NCBI GenBank assembly: GCA_950097015.1
Contig: CATNEN010000030.1
Coordinates: forward strand, 1,783,001-1,847,000
Direction of reading: 5' to 3'
From: Macrostomum hystrix
Lineage: Eukaryota; Platyhelminthes; Macrostomidae
DNA length: 64,000 nt
A program made the position numbers and the translations under genes. Below, one piece after another: positions 1 to 9,579 of this stretch (positions are counted from its first letter, which is position 1; each line of letters opens with the position of its first letter). The notes below the pieces were generated by a model. That model saw only the letters and a program-made list of their open reading frames with translations. It was not told the origin of the DNA and searched no databases.

Positions 1-132
1 AAATTTTTAAGATGTTTTTTCGTTTTCTACAACTATCGCATTATACTACTGAGTTTTTCTGTGAGTAGCATAGTTGTAATAAGCGCAATTCATCCACCGC
101 CTTGCAGCCATCTCTTCTGCAATAGCCACGCC
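1..132 (+). other. 5' flank of beta-subunit gene 1
   Basis: Upstream sequence of the first Na+/K+-ATPase beta gene. The reading frame stays open upstream of the chosen ATG, but that part looks unlike coding sequence. A pyrimidine-rich stretch ending in CAG at 105-107, 25 bp before the ATG, looks like a 3' splice site, so the 5' UTR may contain an intron or receive a trans-spliced leader. This is inference only. Confidence 0.35.
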
Positions 133-1050
133 ATGGCTAACGAAAAGAAAAAGTTCAACATCAAGGATCGCCTTCGCAAATTCGGGCAATTCGCCTACAA
201 TAAGCAGAATCGCACCGTGTTTGGCCGTACAGGCCTGTCCTGGCTGCTCATCATTCTGTTCTATATCGTTTTCTACGCCCTGCTGACCGCCTTCTTTGTC
301 GGAATGCTGCTTGTGCTGCTCTATGGAGTTGTCGACGACTCGCAGCCGAAGCTCACAGGCGCCCAGTCTTTGCTGCGCTTTGTGCCAAGCATCGACTTCA
401 AGCCTCGCGCTCTGGTGGACAGCACCCTCATCAACTTCAAGCCCAGCGATGCCAACACCTACATGCCCTACGTCAACAACATCAAGCAGTTCTACAACAG
501 CTATTCGAGCATCAACACCTCGTTGGACAGTCCGTTAATGTCCTACGCTACCTGCAACCTGACGGATCCGCAGGCTAATCGTGGCTTCGACCCCGTCAGG
601 CGAATCTGCCGCCTGAACCCGGCTGTGGACTGGGGCAGCTGCAACCACTCCAGCCAGTTCGGCTACCCGGAGGGCCGGCCCTGCGTCATGATCAAGCTGA
701 ACCGCATGTTCGGCTGGATACCGACTCTAGCGCAGTCGGCGCAGGTCAATCACACCCTGCTCACTTGCGAAGGTGAGAACGACGGCGACAAGCCGAACCT
801 GGGCGTTGTCGATTACTACCCGGGTGTGAGCATCAACGGCACCAAGTACGGCTTCTTCAGCAGCGCGCTGTTCCCGTTTCTGAACCAGCCTGGCTACACA
901 TCCGCCTCCGTGGCTGTCAAGTTCTCCGGCATCCGGCGCAATGTCCTGGTGATGATCCAGTGCCAGCTGGCCAACCTGGCCAACCTGGTCATCGATAAGC
1001 CCAACAGGATCGGCCTGATGCACCTGGAAATGCTGATCCGTACTGCTTGA
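133..1050 (+). CDS. Na+/K+-ATPase beta subunit, uninterrupted gene
   Basis: Beta subunit of the Na+/K+ pump: a type II glycoprotein that partners the catalytic alpha chain and is needed for its folding and delivery to the plasma membrane. The 305-residue product has a short cytosolic N-terminus with FGRTGLSW just before one membrane span (about residues 36-66), then an ectodomain. Six ectodomain cysteines at 141, 159, 170, 184, 212 and 277 match the three family disulfides. The signature FGYPEGRPCVMIKLNR lies at 176-191. N-glycosylation sequons occur at 128, 142, 171, 206 and 235. I chose the ATG at 133 because it sits in a strong CCACGCCATGG context and begins the conserved N-terminus; the frame is open upstream. 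No intron is visible, unlike the paralogue about 1 kb downstream. Family assignment is secure; which beta isoform it is cannot be told. Confidence 0.93.
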   Translation: MANEKKKFNIKDRLRKFGQFAYNKQNRTVFGRTGLSWLLIILFYIVFYALLTAFFVGMLLVLLYGVVDDSQPKLTGAQSLLRFVPSIDFKPRALVDSTLINFKPSDANTYMPYVNNIKQFYNSYSSINTSLDSPLMSYATCNLTDPQANRGFDPVRRICRLNPAVDWGSCNHSSQFGYPEGRPCVMIKLNRMFGWIPTLAQSAQVNHTLLTCEGENDGDKPNLGVVDYYPGVSINGTKYGFFSSALFPFLNQPGYTSASVAVKFSGIRRNVLVMIQCQLANLANLVIDKPNRIGLMHLEMLIRTA

Positions 1051-2043
1051 GCAGGTGGTTTGTTTGAGTTGCATAGCGTATTGACCACACGGACGATATT
1101 TTTTTAATTCAAATACTATACTGAGTCTGAATAAGGCAGTGTCGTCTTTTTCATTTACAAAATTTGCCTTTTACAGTATAACTTTGGACTGAAATTTACC
1201 CGAGCAGGAAAAATTGAAAATTTTCCCTAGTCCACGAGATTGTAGCTCCAATGCTCCAAATATCAAAGTATTGCTGAAGGTAACTCCAGAGAATCAGCAA
1301 GGACCACTAGAACAGTGGTAGCCCATGAGAATCACATAGAAAAAGAAAAAGCTAGCACTTACCGCAGTTCGCGACAAGAAATTGGTCAGCTGAGCTGCTT
1401 ATGCCTGTTAATTAGGCATAATCTTCTGATGGAAATGCAGCTCCAGTACCTAGTTATCTGTGTTTTAGCCAAACTTTGCTCACCTCTGATTTTGGCCCCA
1501 TTGGCTGTTCTAGTACTAATGTGCTGCCTCTTAGACAGAGGACTCGCCTCTGGATTCTGCTGCTGTCATTTCTCCACTACTGCTCAGATCTGAGTATGTC
1601 ACCTCAGATTCATTAACCCTGCACAATTGAATGCCCGAATCTCCAACAGTTTGATCCCCTAACAACTGCATGTTAACTTTTTAGTCAGAACACCAAAGAA
1701 TCTCTATATTTCTTCATCAAGCTCTGAAGATGCTTTACAGTCCTCTGCACGTTTTTTTTCAGATAAATGCCTTCAGCTATTAAAAACTCATTTACTGACG
1801 ATGTGTCATTTATTTCTGTTTATAAATTGAAACTGTCTCCAATAGTAATTCAGTGCTTGTTTGGCGCAGGCGCAGTTGGCTTCAAATAATAAAGACACAT
1901 AGATAAATGTTCTTGAAGTTCTGAAGTCTAGCATAACCCATGTTAGTCATTTTTCCCTTCTAGTTTCCGACGGGTAAATCTTAGCGTCAAATCATTTAGA
2001 ACTCTAAATGCTATTCATTCCAGAGCATCAACTCACCTAAATT
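1051..2043. other. Intergenic gap between the two beta-subunit genes
   Basis: About 1 kb of AT-rich sequence with short unsupported open frames only. An AATAAA hexamer occurs at 1888-1893, late for gene 1. A CAG at 2021-2023 after a pyrimidine-rich run, 20 bp before the ATG of gene 2, looks like a splice acceptor, as in gene 1. Confidence 0.5.
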
Positions 2044-4474
2044 ATGAGCGCAAGCACCCGAGGCAAGTACGAAGTGGCCGGCGAGAAAGGCGACGAGCCC
2101 CCGAAAGGTCGCTTCAGCTTCATCTATGACTCAAATGCTGGCACATTTTTGGGCCGCACTGGCAAGTCCTGGCTGCTAATCACCGTGTTCTACGTCATCT
2201 ACTACGGCTGCCTTGCAGGCTTCTTTACCGGCATGCTGTCTGTGTTTCTGTTCGGCGTCATTCAGGACGACAGGCCACACCTTACAGGTAGCACGCATGG
2301 TCCCCGTTAGAGACCCACATTTGCGGACTAAATCTAGTTGGATGGCCGATCCCCACCCATGCTTACAAACTTTCGTGACTGGGAAACACTTTATTAGCTC
2401 TTTCGCTGAGATCAGGGGTGTCCAAAAAGTCTTAGGCCTTTTTCACATAACTTTTTTTAACAGCTAGCAAGAGTGACAGCAACACATTTATATTATAGCT
2501 TTAGTTACAAATGACACAGTTAAAGAATTTTGAAACTCGAACTCAACAACAATTTTGAAATCTTACAGAAATGAACCAAATTTAAACTTGTGCGCAAAAT
2601 CTTTGTCACGTTTGCCACGTCATCACTTTCTATATCTATGGTAAAATGTTCCTTTGCTTCTGCTTGTGTGGCACTATGCCACTGAAGAGACTCACCCACC
2701 CACCCACGATAAGCCAATGCTCCTTAATCATGACAATGCTTCGTCCCACACTGCAGAAAAGACACTCGAAGCAATAAAAAATGAAATTCAACCTCCTGGC
2801 TCACCCACCGTATTCACCGGACCTGGCACCAGCTGATTTCGCCATCTTCCCGAAGCTCAAGCAGCTTCTGAGGGACAGAGTTCATGCCAACCGTGACTGC
2901 CTTGAGCAAGAAGTGCGACGGGTTCTTGTCCACGAAATGCCAAGGCAGGCGTATGCATATGCCATTGACGGCATGCTTACCCAGTGGAAGAAGCGCATCC
3001 AACTGAAGGGTGACTATGTTGAGAAGGTCTCAGTTGCTACTGAGGACAACATTTGAACTTTTTTTGAAAGACAGCTGACCTTCTGTTTCGTGTCGCTCCA
3101 TATGCAACCTCCATGTTCTTGTTCATGTATTGAGATGCAGTACCCCACTGCAGTTAAGGAGGCATAACTTTTGAACAGTTAGTGATAGTTTCAAAATTCT
3201 TTAACTGTGTCATTTGTAAAAAATTCCTAAGACTTTTTGGACACCCCTCGTATATTAGCTGGGTAGAAGTTCGGGTGGGTGTGGCCGCCTCCCCCAGTCC
3301 ACGGACTGAACAGCTGTGCGCAGCCTAGCTGCTGATGATATTTATTTGTGATGCTTATAAAGAAGCTAGCTACGTATTTCTACGAGTGTACATCAGAGAA
3401 AATCCCAATTCGTCAATTCGCAGGCGACCAGTCGCTGCTGAAGCTCAATCCCGGCCTTGGATTCCGGCCGCAGCCAGAGCCTGAGAGCTCCATAATCAAA
3501 TTCACCGCCGGTAAGAATGAAACCTATGAAGCCTATGTGCGAAACCTAAAGGCCCTTTACGACAAATACAAGAAGCCCATAAATTCGGCCAGCTTGGGCG
3601 AAAGCTGCGAGGAAGGTGCTACGGGGCAGGACCCGACCAAGGTGTGCCCCTTTTCATGGGACCAACTATTGCCCGATTGTGTACCAGATAACAAGTAAGT
3701 TGCTCATCTTCTCATTCATGTTCCATTCTTGATTGATCAGTGATAGATATAGCACGTGTTCGTTGCGGCTTCGTAAGTTATTTAGAAGGCCGTGTTAAAT
3801 AATAATAATCGCAGGAGGGCTGCGGGCAATGGCACATCATTTGGTGACACTAGACACTAGACCAGCGAGGAGGCAGTTCTGCCCATTTCGCTGAATCCTG
3901 AGCACACAGGCACACAGATGCTGTACGCATGCACACACTCACACAGGTGTGTACATCTGCCATGACTTTTTCATCGTCAGGCAGTGTACACTCTCACTGT
4001 GCCTTGGAGGTTGGCCCTCAAGGGCGTAAATTGCACGAAGCCCCAGAAGGCCGAGTCACAAAGCCATATTTTTGTCCACACAGCTTCGGCTATTCAGTCG
4101 GTCGGCCCTGTGTTTTGCTGAAATTGAACCGCATCTTTGGTTGGCTGCCCGACCCCGTGAACCCGGTGGCGCCGCATCCAGCTGTGCGCTGCTACGGCGA
4201 AAATGCCGCCGACAGTGAGAACCTTGGCCAGCCGTTTTACCAGCCCGGCTTGGACAATCGGACCAATGCCGCTGTCGGCTACTTCAATCAGATGTACTTT
4301 CCCTACCTGGGACAGCCAGAATATCAAGCACCGCTGGTGGCCGTGATTTTTGATAAGCTGCCGAAAAACACCCTGGTGATGGTGGAGTGCCGGCTGGAGA
4401 ACCTGCACAATTCTAAGTACGACCGCGCAGACCGTGAGGCCATGGTCAGATTTGACCTTTTTTTAAAGTCTTGA
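2044..4474 (+). CDS. Na+/K+-ATPase beta subunit, three-exon paralogue
   Basis: Second beta subunit of the Na+/K+ pump. Exons inferred at 2044-2287, 3424-3694 and 4084-4474; GT-AG borders and phases fit and give 301 residues. Exon 1 encodes the cytosolic tail, the GRTGKSWLL motif and one membrane span. Exon 2 starts with GDQSLLK, matching GAQSLLR of the upstream gene. Exon 3 carries FGYSVGRPCVLLKLNR and the C-terminal beta fold ending in the VECRLENL strand. Six ectodomain cysteines are kept (two each in exons 2 and 3 by pairing, counting SCEEG, KVCPF, PDCVP, RPCVL, VRCYG and VECRL). Intron 1 hosts a mariner relic and a SINE fragment; intron 2 hosts a SINE in antisense. The overall divergence from gene 1 is large, so this is an old duplication or a differently specialised isoform rather than a recent copy. 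Confidence 0.9.
2414..3248 (+). mobile_element. Mariner-like DNA transposon relic in intron 1
   Basis: An 835-bp element bounded by perfect 23-bp terminal inverted repeats (2414-2436 and 3226-3248; outer core GGGGTGTCC). A second, 33-bp perfect inverted repeat lies inside it (2505-2537 and 3187-3219). The interior encodes the C-terminal part of a mariner-type transposase, interrupted by a frameshift. It is too short for a full element of about 1.3 kb, so it is internally deleted and non-autonomous. It sits wholly within intron 1 of the second beta-subunit gene. Confidence 0.88.
2654..3056 (+). pseudogene. Truncated, frameshifted mariner transposase
   Basis: Remnant of a DDD-type transposase of the IS630/Tc1/mariner superfamily. 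The first frame (to about 2810) contains LLNHDNASSHTAEKT, the block around the second catalytic Asp. A frameshift near 2785-2810 leads into the second frame with HPPYSPDLAPADFAIFPKLK, the block around the third catalytic Asp, followed by the usual C-terminal tail ending at 3056. The N-terminal DNA-binding domain and the first Asp block are missing, so the enzyme cannot be active. Confidence 0.85.
3255..3342 (+). mobile_element. SINE family B fragment, 3' part
   Basis: Sequence matching the 3' half of the tRNA-derived SINE seen complete at 12870-13165 and 44020-44325, including GGTGGGTGTGG and the block CCACGGACTGAACAGCTG followed by GCGCAGCC. The tRNA-like head is missing. It lies directly after the mariner relic inside intron 1. 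Confidence 0.7.
3803..4060 (-). mobile_element. SINE family A copy in intron 2, antisense
   Basis: About 260 bp matching, on the opposite strand, the elements at 46030-46350 and 47780-48060. Shared blocks are the GTGTACACTGCCTGACGATG core, the ACACACCTGTGTG segment, the GGCAGAACTGCCTCCTCGCTGG block and the 3' end GCAGCCCTCCTGC followed by an AAT-rich tail (here read as ATT/AAT repeats at 3798-3812). The tRNA-like head is degraded. The copy ends within about 25 bp of the exon 3 acceptor. Confidence 0.8.
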
Positions 4475-5394
4475 ACGGCCAATGGGCGTACGATGCAAAA
4501 ATACCTTGACACTTTGCGGACGTTGCCTGCTTTGCCTTAAGTGATGTTTACAATAATTAGTTTCTTAAAATTAGAAAAAAAAACTGTTACGGCAACGGAT
4601 CTGAGGAAAAAAAGAGAAGCTGACTCATGTTGAAATTTTAGTTTTCAAGACTGCAAAGCTTCTAGAAGTAATGCAACATTTTCTATGCACTTTATCGGCT
4701 AGTTTTGATACTTCAGTGTGCAATAGCTACTTCTGCAATTGTAGTTCTAACCACTTAGTAGCTTGGAATTCTTGGCCCGTCTCGCAGTGGCATATACGAG
4801 TATTTCTTGTTATTTGTTGCGAGTCAAATTTACCTGACCTTACCTTTTGGAGTGCAATATGCCATTTACGAGTAGCAGCGTAGTTATGTTTTTACGTGAA
4901 TTTAGATTCCATATTATACAAGATGACGCATTGCCAATTCACATAGCCAAATCCATTGTTACCACTTAATTTTAGCTAATCTGAAGCTGAATTTTCAACT
5001 TTTCAAATTCATACGTGTTCAGTGAAGTTCTGGGACTATCTCAGACTGTCCTGACTGAATGTGCTTTGGAATAAACTTCTCTATGACACAGCCAACTTAC
5101 GTTTCCTGGATTAAAATATATAATTCTTAATTTTGTGTTTCCTTATTTTTTCTAAGTTTATTGTACTCCTTTTAACCTGCTGGAAGTAGAGTAAATAAGG
5201 GATCCTCTCAAAAATTAAAAAAGTGAAAATTGTTAATTTAGCAGCAGCTTTGAATCAAACATTTTTATGCTAAGCTGTACGTGTGTTAACATGACCAGCC
5301 AAGGATAGATCTTGGGATCAGTACATGACCAGTCAAGATATTTAAACTATATATGTGAGGGCCTATTTGATGGCCCAAGGCACTAGGTAATCGT
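4475..5394. other. AT-rich intergenic
   Basis: Sequence 3' of the second beta-subunit gene. No coding signal seen. An AATAAA at 5070-5075 could be a polyadenylation signal, but it is almost 600 bp after the stop codon. Confidence 0.4.
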
Positions 5395-5735
5395 CAAGTG
5401 CGTCCTGTTTTACAACATCGAGACCTGGACGCTGACGGACTCGCTCGAACAACAAGTTAACGAGGTACACGTTGGAATGCACGGTCTACTTTAAGATCAG
5501 TGACGAGCAAGTCACTAACGCGGCATGGCCTGGTCTGCCTAAGTGAACTACTGAATGATCGACGCCTCTAGTTGGCAGGTCACATCATCTCCGTCTAGTC
5601 CTACTGCCCGCAGCAGATGCAGGAGGTGCTGCACTGCTCCAACTGCTTAATCCTACCGGCGAGGCCAGGCCGAGTTTGGACAACTGCTTGCTGGCTGACG
5701 CTGGTACCCGGGACCTTGCCGGCGGCCCAGGCTCT
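5395..5735 (+). pseudogene. LINE ORF2 C-terminal relic
   Basis: Degenerate reverse-transcriptase tail of a non-LTR retrotransposon. In one frame from 5402 it reads VLFYNIETWTLTDSLEQQVN, then after a stop SELLNDRRL and LAGHII, and after a further frame change GEARPSLDNCLLADAGTRDL. These are the blocks that follow the RT domain in RTE/Jockey-like LINEs (LLYGAE-WTLT, then the R-x-W-x-GH region). At least two frame breaks and internal stops are present. A related copy lies on the minus strand near 59.7-60.5 kb. Confidence 0.72.
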
Positions 5736-5830
5736 CAATCGCCCCTATAACGCTGCATTATCTTGTCTGGTTGAGCTTTTGCCGCCGCAATGCATGGCCC
5801 CAGAGCCATTATTCGTTACAACTGCGCTAA

Positions 5831-6184
5831 TGCCTAGCCATGTTTAGCGCTAGTGCCTAGCCATGTTTAGCGCTAGTGCCTAGCCATGTTTAGCGCTAGT
5901 GCCTAGCCATGTTTAGCGCTAGTGCCTAGCCATGTTTAGCGCTAGTGCCTAGCCATGTTTAGCGCTAGTGCCTAGCCATGTTTAGCGCTAGTGCCTAGCC
6001 ATGTTTAGCGCTAGTGCCTAGCCATGTTTAGCGCTAGTGCCTAGCCATGTTTAGCGCTAGTGCCTAGCCATGTTTAGCGCTAGTGCCTAGCCATGTTTAG
6101 CGCTAGTGCCTAGCCATGTTTAGCGCTAGTGCCTAGCCATGTTTAGCGCTAGTGCCTAGCCATGTTTAGCGCTAGTGCCTAGCC
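5831..6184 (+). repeat. 23-bp minisatellite, about 15 copies
   Basis: Nearly perfect head-to-tail array. The unit contains GCCTAGCCATGTTTAGCGCT and ends in the palindrome TAGCGCTA. Copies are almost identical, indicating recent expansion or homogenisation. It begins about 100 bp after the LINE relic. Confidence 0.97.
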
Positions 6185-6639
6185 AAAGACAGCTTCCGCG
6201 GCTTCCGCAGTTCATTTGCATTTGTCTCGGTCCTTTTCTCTGACGTAACGGAAGAGCGTCGTTTGTTTGAAAGAGTATTGGGCGCTCGGTGCAAGCCTAT
6301 AAAACCTTAGCTTGAATGGTTTTTGACAGATTACATTTAAAATTTCCATTCTCTTCTTTTCCATTTTCTAATGGAAGTTCACACAATCGCGCAAGTACGA
6401 GTACAATACGTACCACGAGACCAACGAGGAAAAACCAAAGTAGTGAGATGGTCACCAGATTCAAAGCAAGGAAAGCAGGTGAGACCCACGAAACCAGAAA
6501 TAAAGGACATCGCGGAGGCCCCAGGCAACCCCTGGATGATGGCACTAGGAACTAATCAAACGACGATCTGGCAGCATTGCATCAGCGCAACGAAATGAGA
6601 AATCACCCCCTCACAGCATGTCATCGTCGTGGTAGTGGT
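6185..6639. other. Intergenic, TATA-like motif without supported gene
   Basis: A TATAAAA motif at 6298-6304 precedes a 75-codon open frame (6371-6598) rich in Lys, Thr and Arg. I recognise no family, the frame overlaps two others of similar length, and it abuts a LINE relic, so I do not call a gene here. Confidence 0.35.
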
Positions 6640-6880
6640 GGTGGTGTCTGCGCCGGCGGAGGCATGGGATTGACAATCGAGCAGCATGTGCTGGGCGTCC
6701 TCAGCCGCCTGCCCGCAGTCCGTGTAGGTGGCGTCAGGCTGGAGCCCAAGCGGTAGCGGTAGGAGTGAAGAATCGGCGACTGACCGGTGCGGAGCTGGGT
6801 GAGAAAGACTGCGTCAGTGCGCCGCAGCCCGCAGTGGCCCGGCACCCACTGTACGGTCAATGACGTTGTTGCCTCATTTT
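6640..6880 (-). pseudogene. LINE RNase H / C-terminal relic
   Basis: Decayed 3' end of a non-LTR retrotransposon that carried an RNase H domain. On the minus strand it reads VQWVPGHCGLRRTDAV (the classic WVPGH block), then FLTQLRTGQSPILHSYRYRL, and after a frameshift LQPDATYTDCGQAAEDAQHM followed by LLDCQ (the Cys-rich LINE tail). The segment between the RNase H block and the LRTG block is shortened. This is not the same part of the element as the 5.4-kb relic, so they may be separate insertions. Confidence 0.8.
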
Positions 6881-7104
6881 GTTTATTAAAACTCGCTTGC
6901 AACACATGTAAGAAACTTTCTCAACCTGAAAAGGGCACGTGAGCAGCCATGGAATCGGCATGGTCAATATTATTTGTTTTATTATTAAATGCGCACTAAA
7001 ATTCTTAAAAATGGTGCTGGTTTTTGTATATTCGATAATACAAATCCCTTTTTTATGAAGTTCTTCACTTTCTTGTACTATAGGTTGATGCATTTGTCAT
7101 CTTC

Positions 7105-7335
7105 AGTTATGTCTCCAAAGTTTGGCACAGAGGACAGATATTTCTTGTAAAAATGTCTCCCTGATTGAATTGTATGGACTCCAGCGACACCTCAAGAGAA
7201 AATGGGCTTCGTTTTCTACTTCTGAGCGACACCTTGTGCAGATCCTATCATCGTAGGGAATTCTTGGTCTTACAGTCTGTAATGTACTCGTAATTCTAAT
7301 GCTTTCTAATGCTTTAGAAAATCTGTGACCAAGTA
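7105..7335 (-). pseudogene. LINE C-terminal zinc-knuckle relic
   Basis: Minus-strand frame reading LQTVRPRIPYDDRICTRCRS, then EVENEAHFLLRCRWSPYNSI and a stop near 7107. This is the C-x2-C...E-x-E-x-H-F-L-x-x-C tail typical of CR1/L2-like and related LINE ORF2 proteins. Upstream sequence on the same strand is degenerate. It is distinct from the RNase H-type relic about 250 bp away. Confidence 0.72.
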
Positions 7336-7732
7336 AATTAATGTATAATATTTGTCTATGATAAAAAGTTCCGTTTATCGCCTTGGGTGAGCGGGAAATA
7401 AATCATTTATTTCCCGGGGCAAATACGAGCAAATGATATGCTTTAAGACATAGACTGCATTGGTGGGCAAACATGGAGTAATAAGGGATATTTTAGGTTT
7501 GCTTTGTCAGAATAAATTTTATGACTCTAAAATAGATCATTCATGGTAAAGTCTGTCTGTGGTATTTTTGCATTCAACTCGAAATCTAACCGTGGCTTTT
7601 ACACCGTTTGCATTTAGATATCTGTGACACTCGCGTGCAAATTAGTAAATTAACAAAGTAACTAATACAGATTCTACTAGCACAAAGCAATCGACAGGAG
7701 TACAAGAGTTACTACCGTCAGTGTATCGAACA
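7336..7732. other. 5' flank of the K2P gene
   Basis: AT-rich sequence between LINE debris and the K2P start codon. It should contain the promoter, but I see no clear TATA box or other element. Confidence 0.3.
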
Positions 7733-8889
7733 ATGAGCTCCGTAGAGCGGTTCCGCTGCCTGCGCGCACTGATCTCAATCCTGCTGTCCATGTTGTCTAA
7801 CACCATGTCAATGTTGGTAATCTCGATGACGCTGATGTTGGTGTTTGGTGACATCATTGCCAAGCTGGAAAACTTGGGTGACAGAGGCCGCAACGACTCA
7901 CTGCTGTATGCAATGGACCTAATGACCAGTGGCAACTTCACCGACACCCAGCTGTCGGAGCTGCTTGAGACCTGGAGTGAGCGGAATCGATGGAACATTG
8001 AAGAGGGAGTCTACTACACTTTCTCGCTGTTCAGCACTATTGGTAGGCGGCTCAACTAACTTCTAGTCCTTTGAGTTTTACACTTTGAGTTCTGCTATAT
8101 GTAGGATTACAATTCAGTTTCGGGTTTCTCCATAAGCCGAATGCTGTCAGATCGAGTCTCCACCCAATCTTGCAGGATACGGAAAACATTATCCAGTCAC
8201 CATGGCTGCTCGCAGCGTCAGTGGCGTCTTCATTGTGCTGTTTGTTCCCGTGGGGGTGCTGCACATCCACAACCTGTGCAGAGTCTACCAGTCGATGCTC
8301 AGCCGACTGCTCATTAGCTGGCGACTCCGTCTGAACAGCCAACATCGACTCAGCCTGTTGATATTTCCCAATGGTGACGACGCAATCATAGTCATCCCGA
8401 TCACCCTGCTCACACTGGTGTTTCACACACACCTGTTGAGCTCCATCCTATTTCTCTGTCTAATCGAGAACTGGACTCCTATTCAGAGCTTATACTACCT
8501 CATAAGCTCCTTCACCACAATCGGCTTTGGCGACTTTCACACTGGGTCGCACAGCCTCTTATTTGTGATGACTATGGCCGCACTGCATCTACACCTGGGC
8601 GCCGTGTTCATGCTAATTATTAACTACCTGAACGATGCAGTAGAGTGGATTCTGCAGTCAGCTCAATCTCATCGCGTCAATAGAGACTCAGGTGGTGCGT
8701 TCCCTCTTTGCATCTTATTTGCTGAGTGATGTATATGGCTGAAACTGACGTCTAAGACAAGCGTTTACCAATTTCACCATCCGTTATCATTACTTTCCCA
8801 ATATCCTCCTTCAAAAATATGCAACAATTCCACAAATTTCAGGTAGTGGCTTCTCTAACGAAGGTCCAGCAACTACATCAACACTTTGA
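7733..8889 (+). CDS. Two-pore-domain (K2P) potassium channel
   Basis: Leak-type potassium channel of the plasma membrane; two subunits, each with two pore loops, form the pore. Exons inferred at 7733-8042, 8176-8691 and 8843-8889 give 290 residues. The first selectivity filter, TIGYG (about 102-106), is created by the exon 1/2 junction; the second, TIGFG (218-222), lies in exon 2. Both are the canonical K2P forms. Membrane spans flank each pore loop. The long cap region between span 1 and pore 1 is present, with sequons at N54 and N68. The second donor could be at 8691 or 8694, which differ by one Gly codon. The C-terminus is unusually short, ending SGFSNEGPATTSTL about 35 residues after the last span, so regulatory tail elements of longer K2Ps are absent. 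Subfamily cannot be assigned by eye. Confidence 0.88.
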
Positions 8890-9099
8890 CGATAGTTCAA
8901 TCTGAAGAGCTTCATCGCTTGTTGATTACATAAGGTCCCATGGTTTGTGATTTCAATCTATTGTGACCTTGTCTGCATTTATTACTGCAGACTTATACTG
9001 CAGTATTATTAAAATGTTCTTTGATCTTGGGCAAGTAACTGCGTGCCAAATTTTGTAACTCATTTAGCTTTTGCCTTTTTCTTAATTTGATTCTGTAGC

Positions 9100-9105
9100 A
9101 ATAAA
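9100..9105 (+). terminator. Candidate polyadenylation signal of the K2P gene
   Basis: AATAAA about 210 bp after the K2P stop codon, the first such hexamer downstream. Placement is plausible; unproven. Confidence 0.45.
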
Positions 9106-9277
9106 ATCCTCCTATCTGATGCACTGTTGTTCTGCTGTACCTGTAAGTTTAGCAAAAACCAATCGGTAAAAAATAATTTGCGGATTAGTGAAGACTTCTC
9201 GCTTAGTTACTCAAATTAATTTTTAATATATTAAAATTATTTCATATATATAGAAGCTCGTAATAATAAATTGTCCA

Positions 9278-9360
9278 GTGACGCAGCCGCAACTATTGCG
9301 AGGCGCATCCAAACTCTGTGTGCAGCTGCTCAGTCCATGGACTGGGCGCACGCAAGGACT
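9278..9360 (-). mobile_element. SINE family B fragment
   Basis: Minus-strand match to the 3' part of SINE B: CGCAGCCGCAACTATTGCG, GGCGCATC and CAGTCCATGGACTGGGCGCA. It is truncated where the inverted-repeat element at 9362 begins. Confidence 0.6.
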
Positions 9361-9361
9361 G

Positions 9362-9579
9362 CACTAGGAGTAGAAGGACGGAAACTATACGTTTCTTGGA
9401 AAAAATTAACATGTTAGGCAAGTTATATCAAAATAGCAGCTTTGCATCTGCTTCCAATCAAAAGATGTTACGATTTAAATATGAAATTTTTTTATCGCCG
9501 TATAGTGTATTTTTTTTCGCGAAAACCAGCCTTCAATTTTTTCCAAGAAACGTAGTTTCCCGTCCTTCTACTCCTAGTG
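9362..9579. mobile_element. MITE-like inverted-repeat element
   Basis: About 218 bp with long terminal inverted repeats of about 45 bp (9362-9407 and 9535-9579) that match except for two small indels; the outer end is CACTAGGAGTAGAAGGACGG. The interior is AT-rich and non-coding. It resembles a foldback or non-autonomous DNA transposon. I could not identify a clear target-site duplication, so the superfamily is unknown. Confidence 0.6.

Noticed and set aside
61-132. Extension of the first beta-subunit protein to position 61
   Set aside because: No ATG at 61; the 24 extra codons do not look like a beta-subunit N-terminus, whereas the ATG at 133 has a strong context.
1315-1593. 92-codon frame between the beta-subunit genes
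   Set aside because: AT-rich, no recognised content, no splice or start context; treated as chance.
6371-6598. 75-codon frame behind a TATAAAA motif
   Set aside because: No family recognised, overlaps other frames of similar length and lies beside a LINE relic; chance cannot be excluded.
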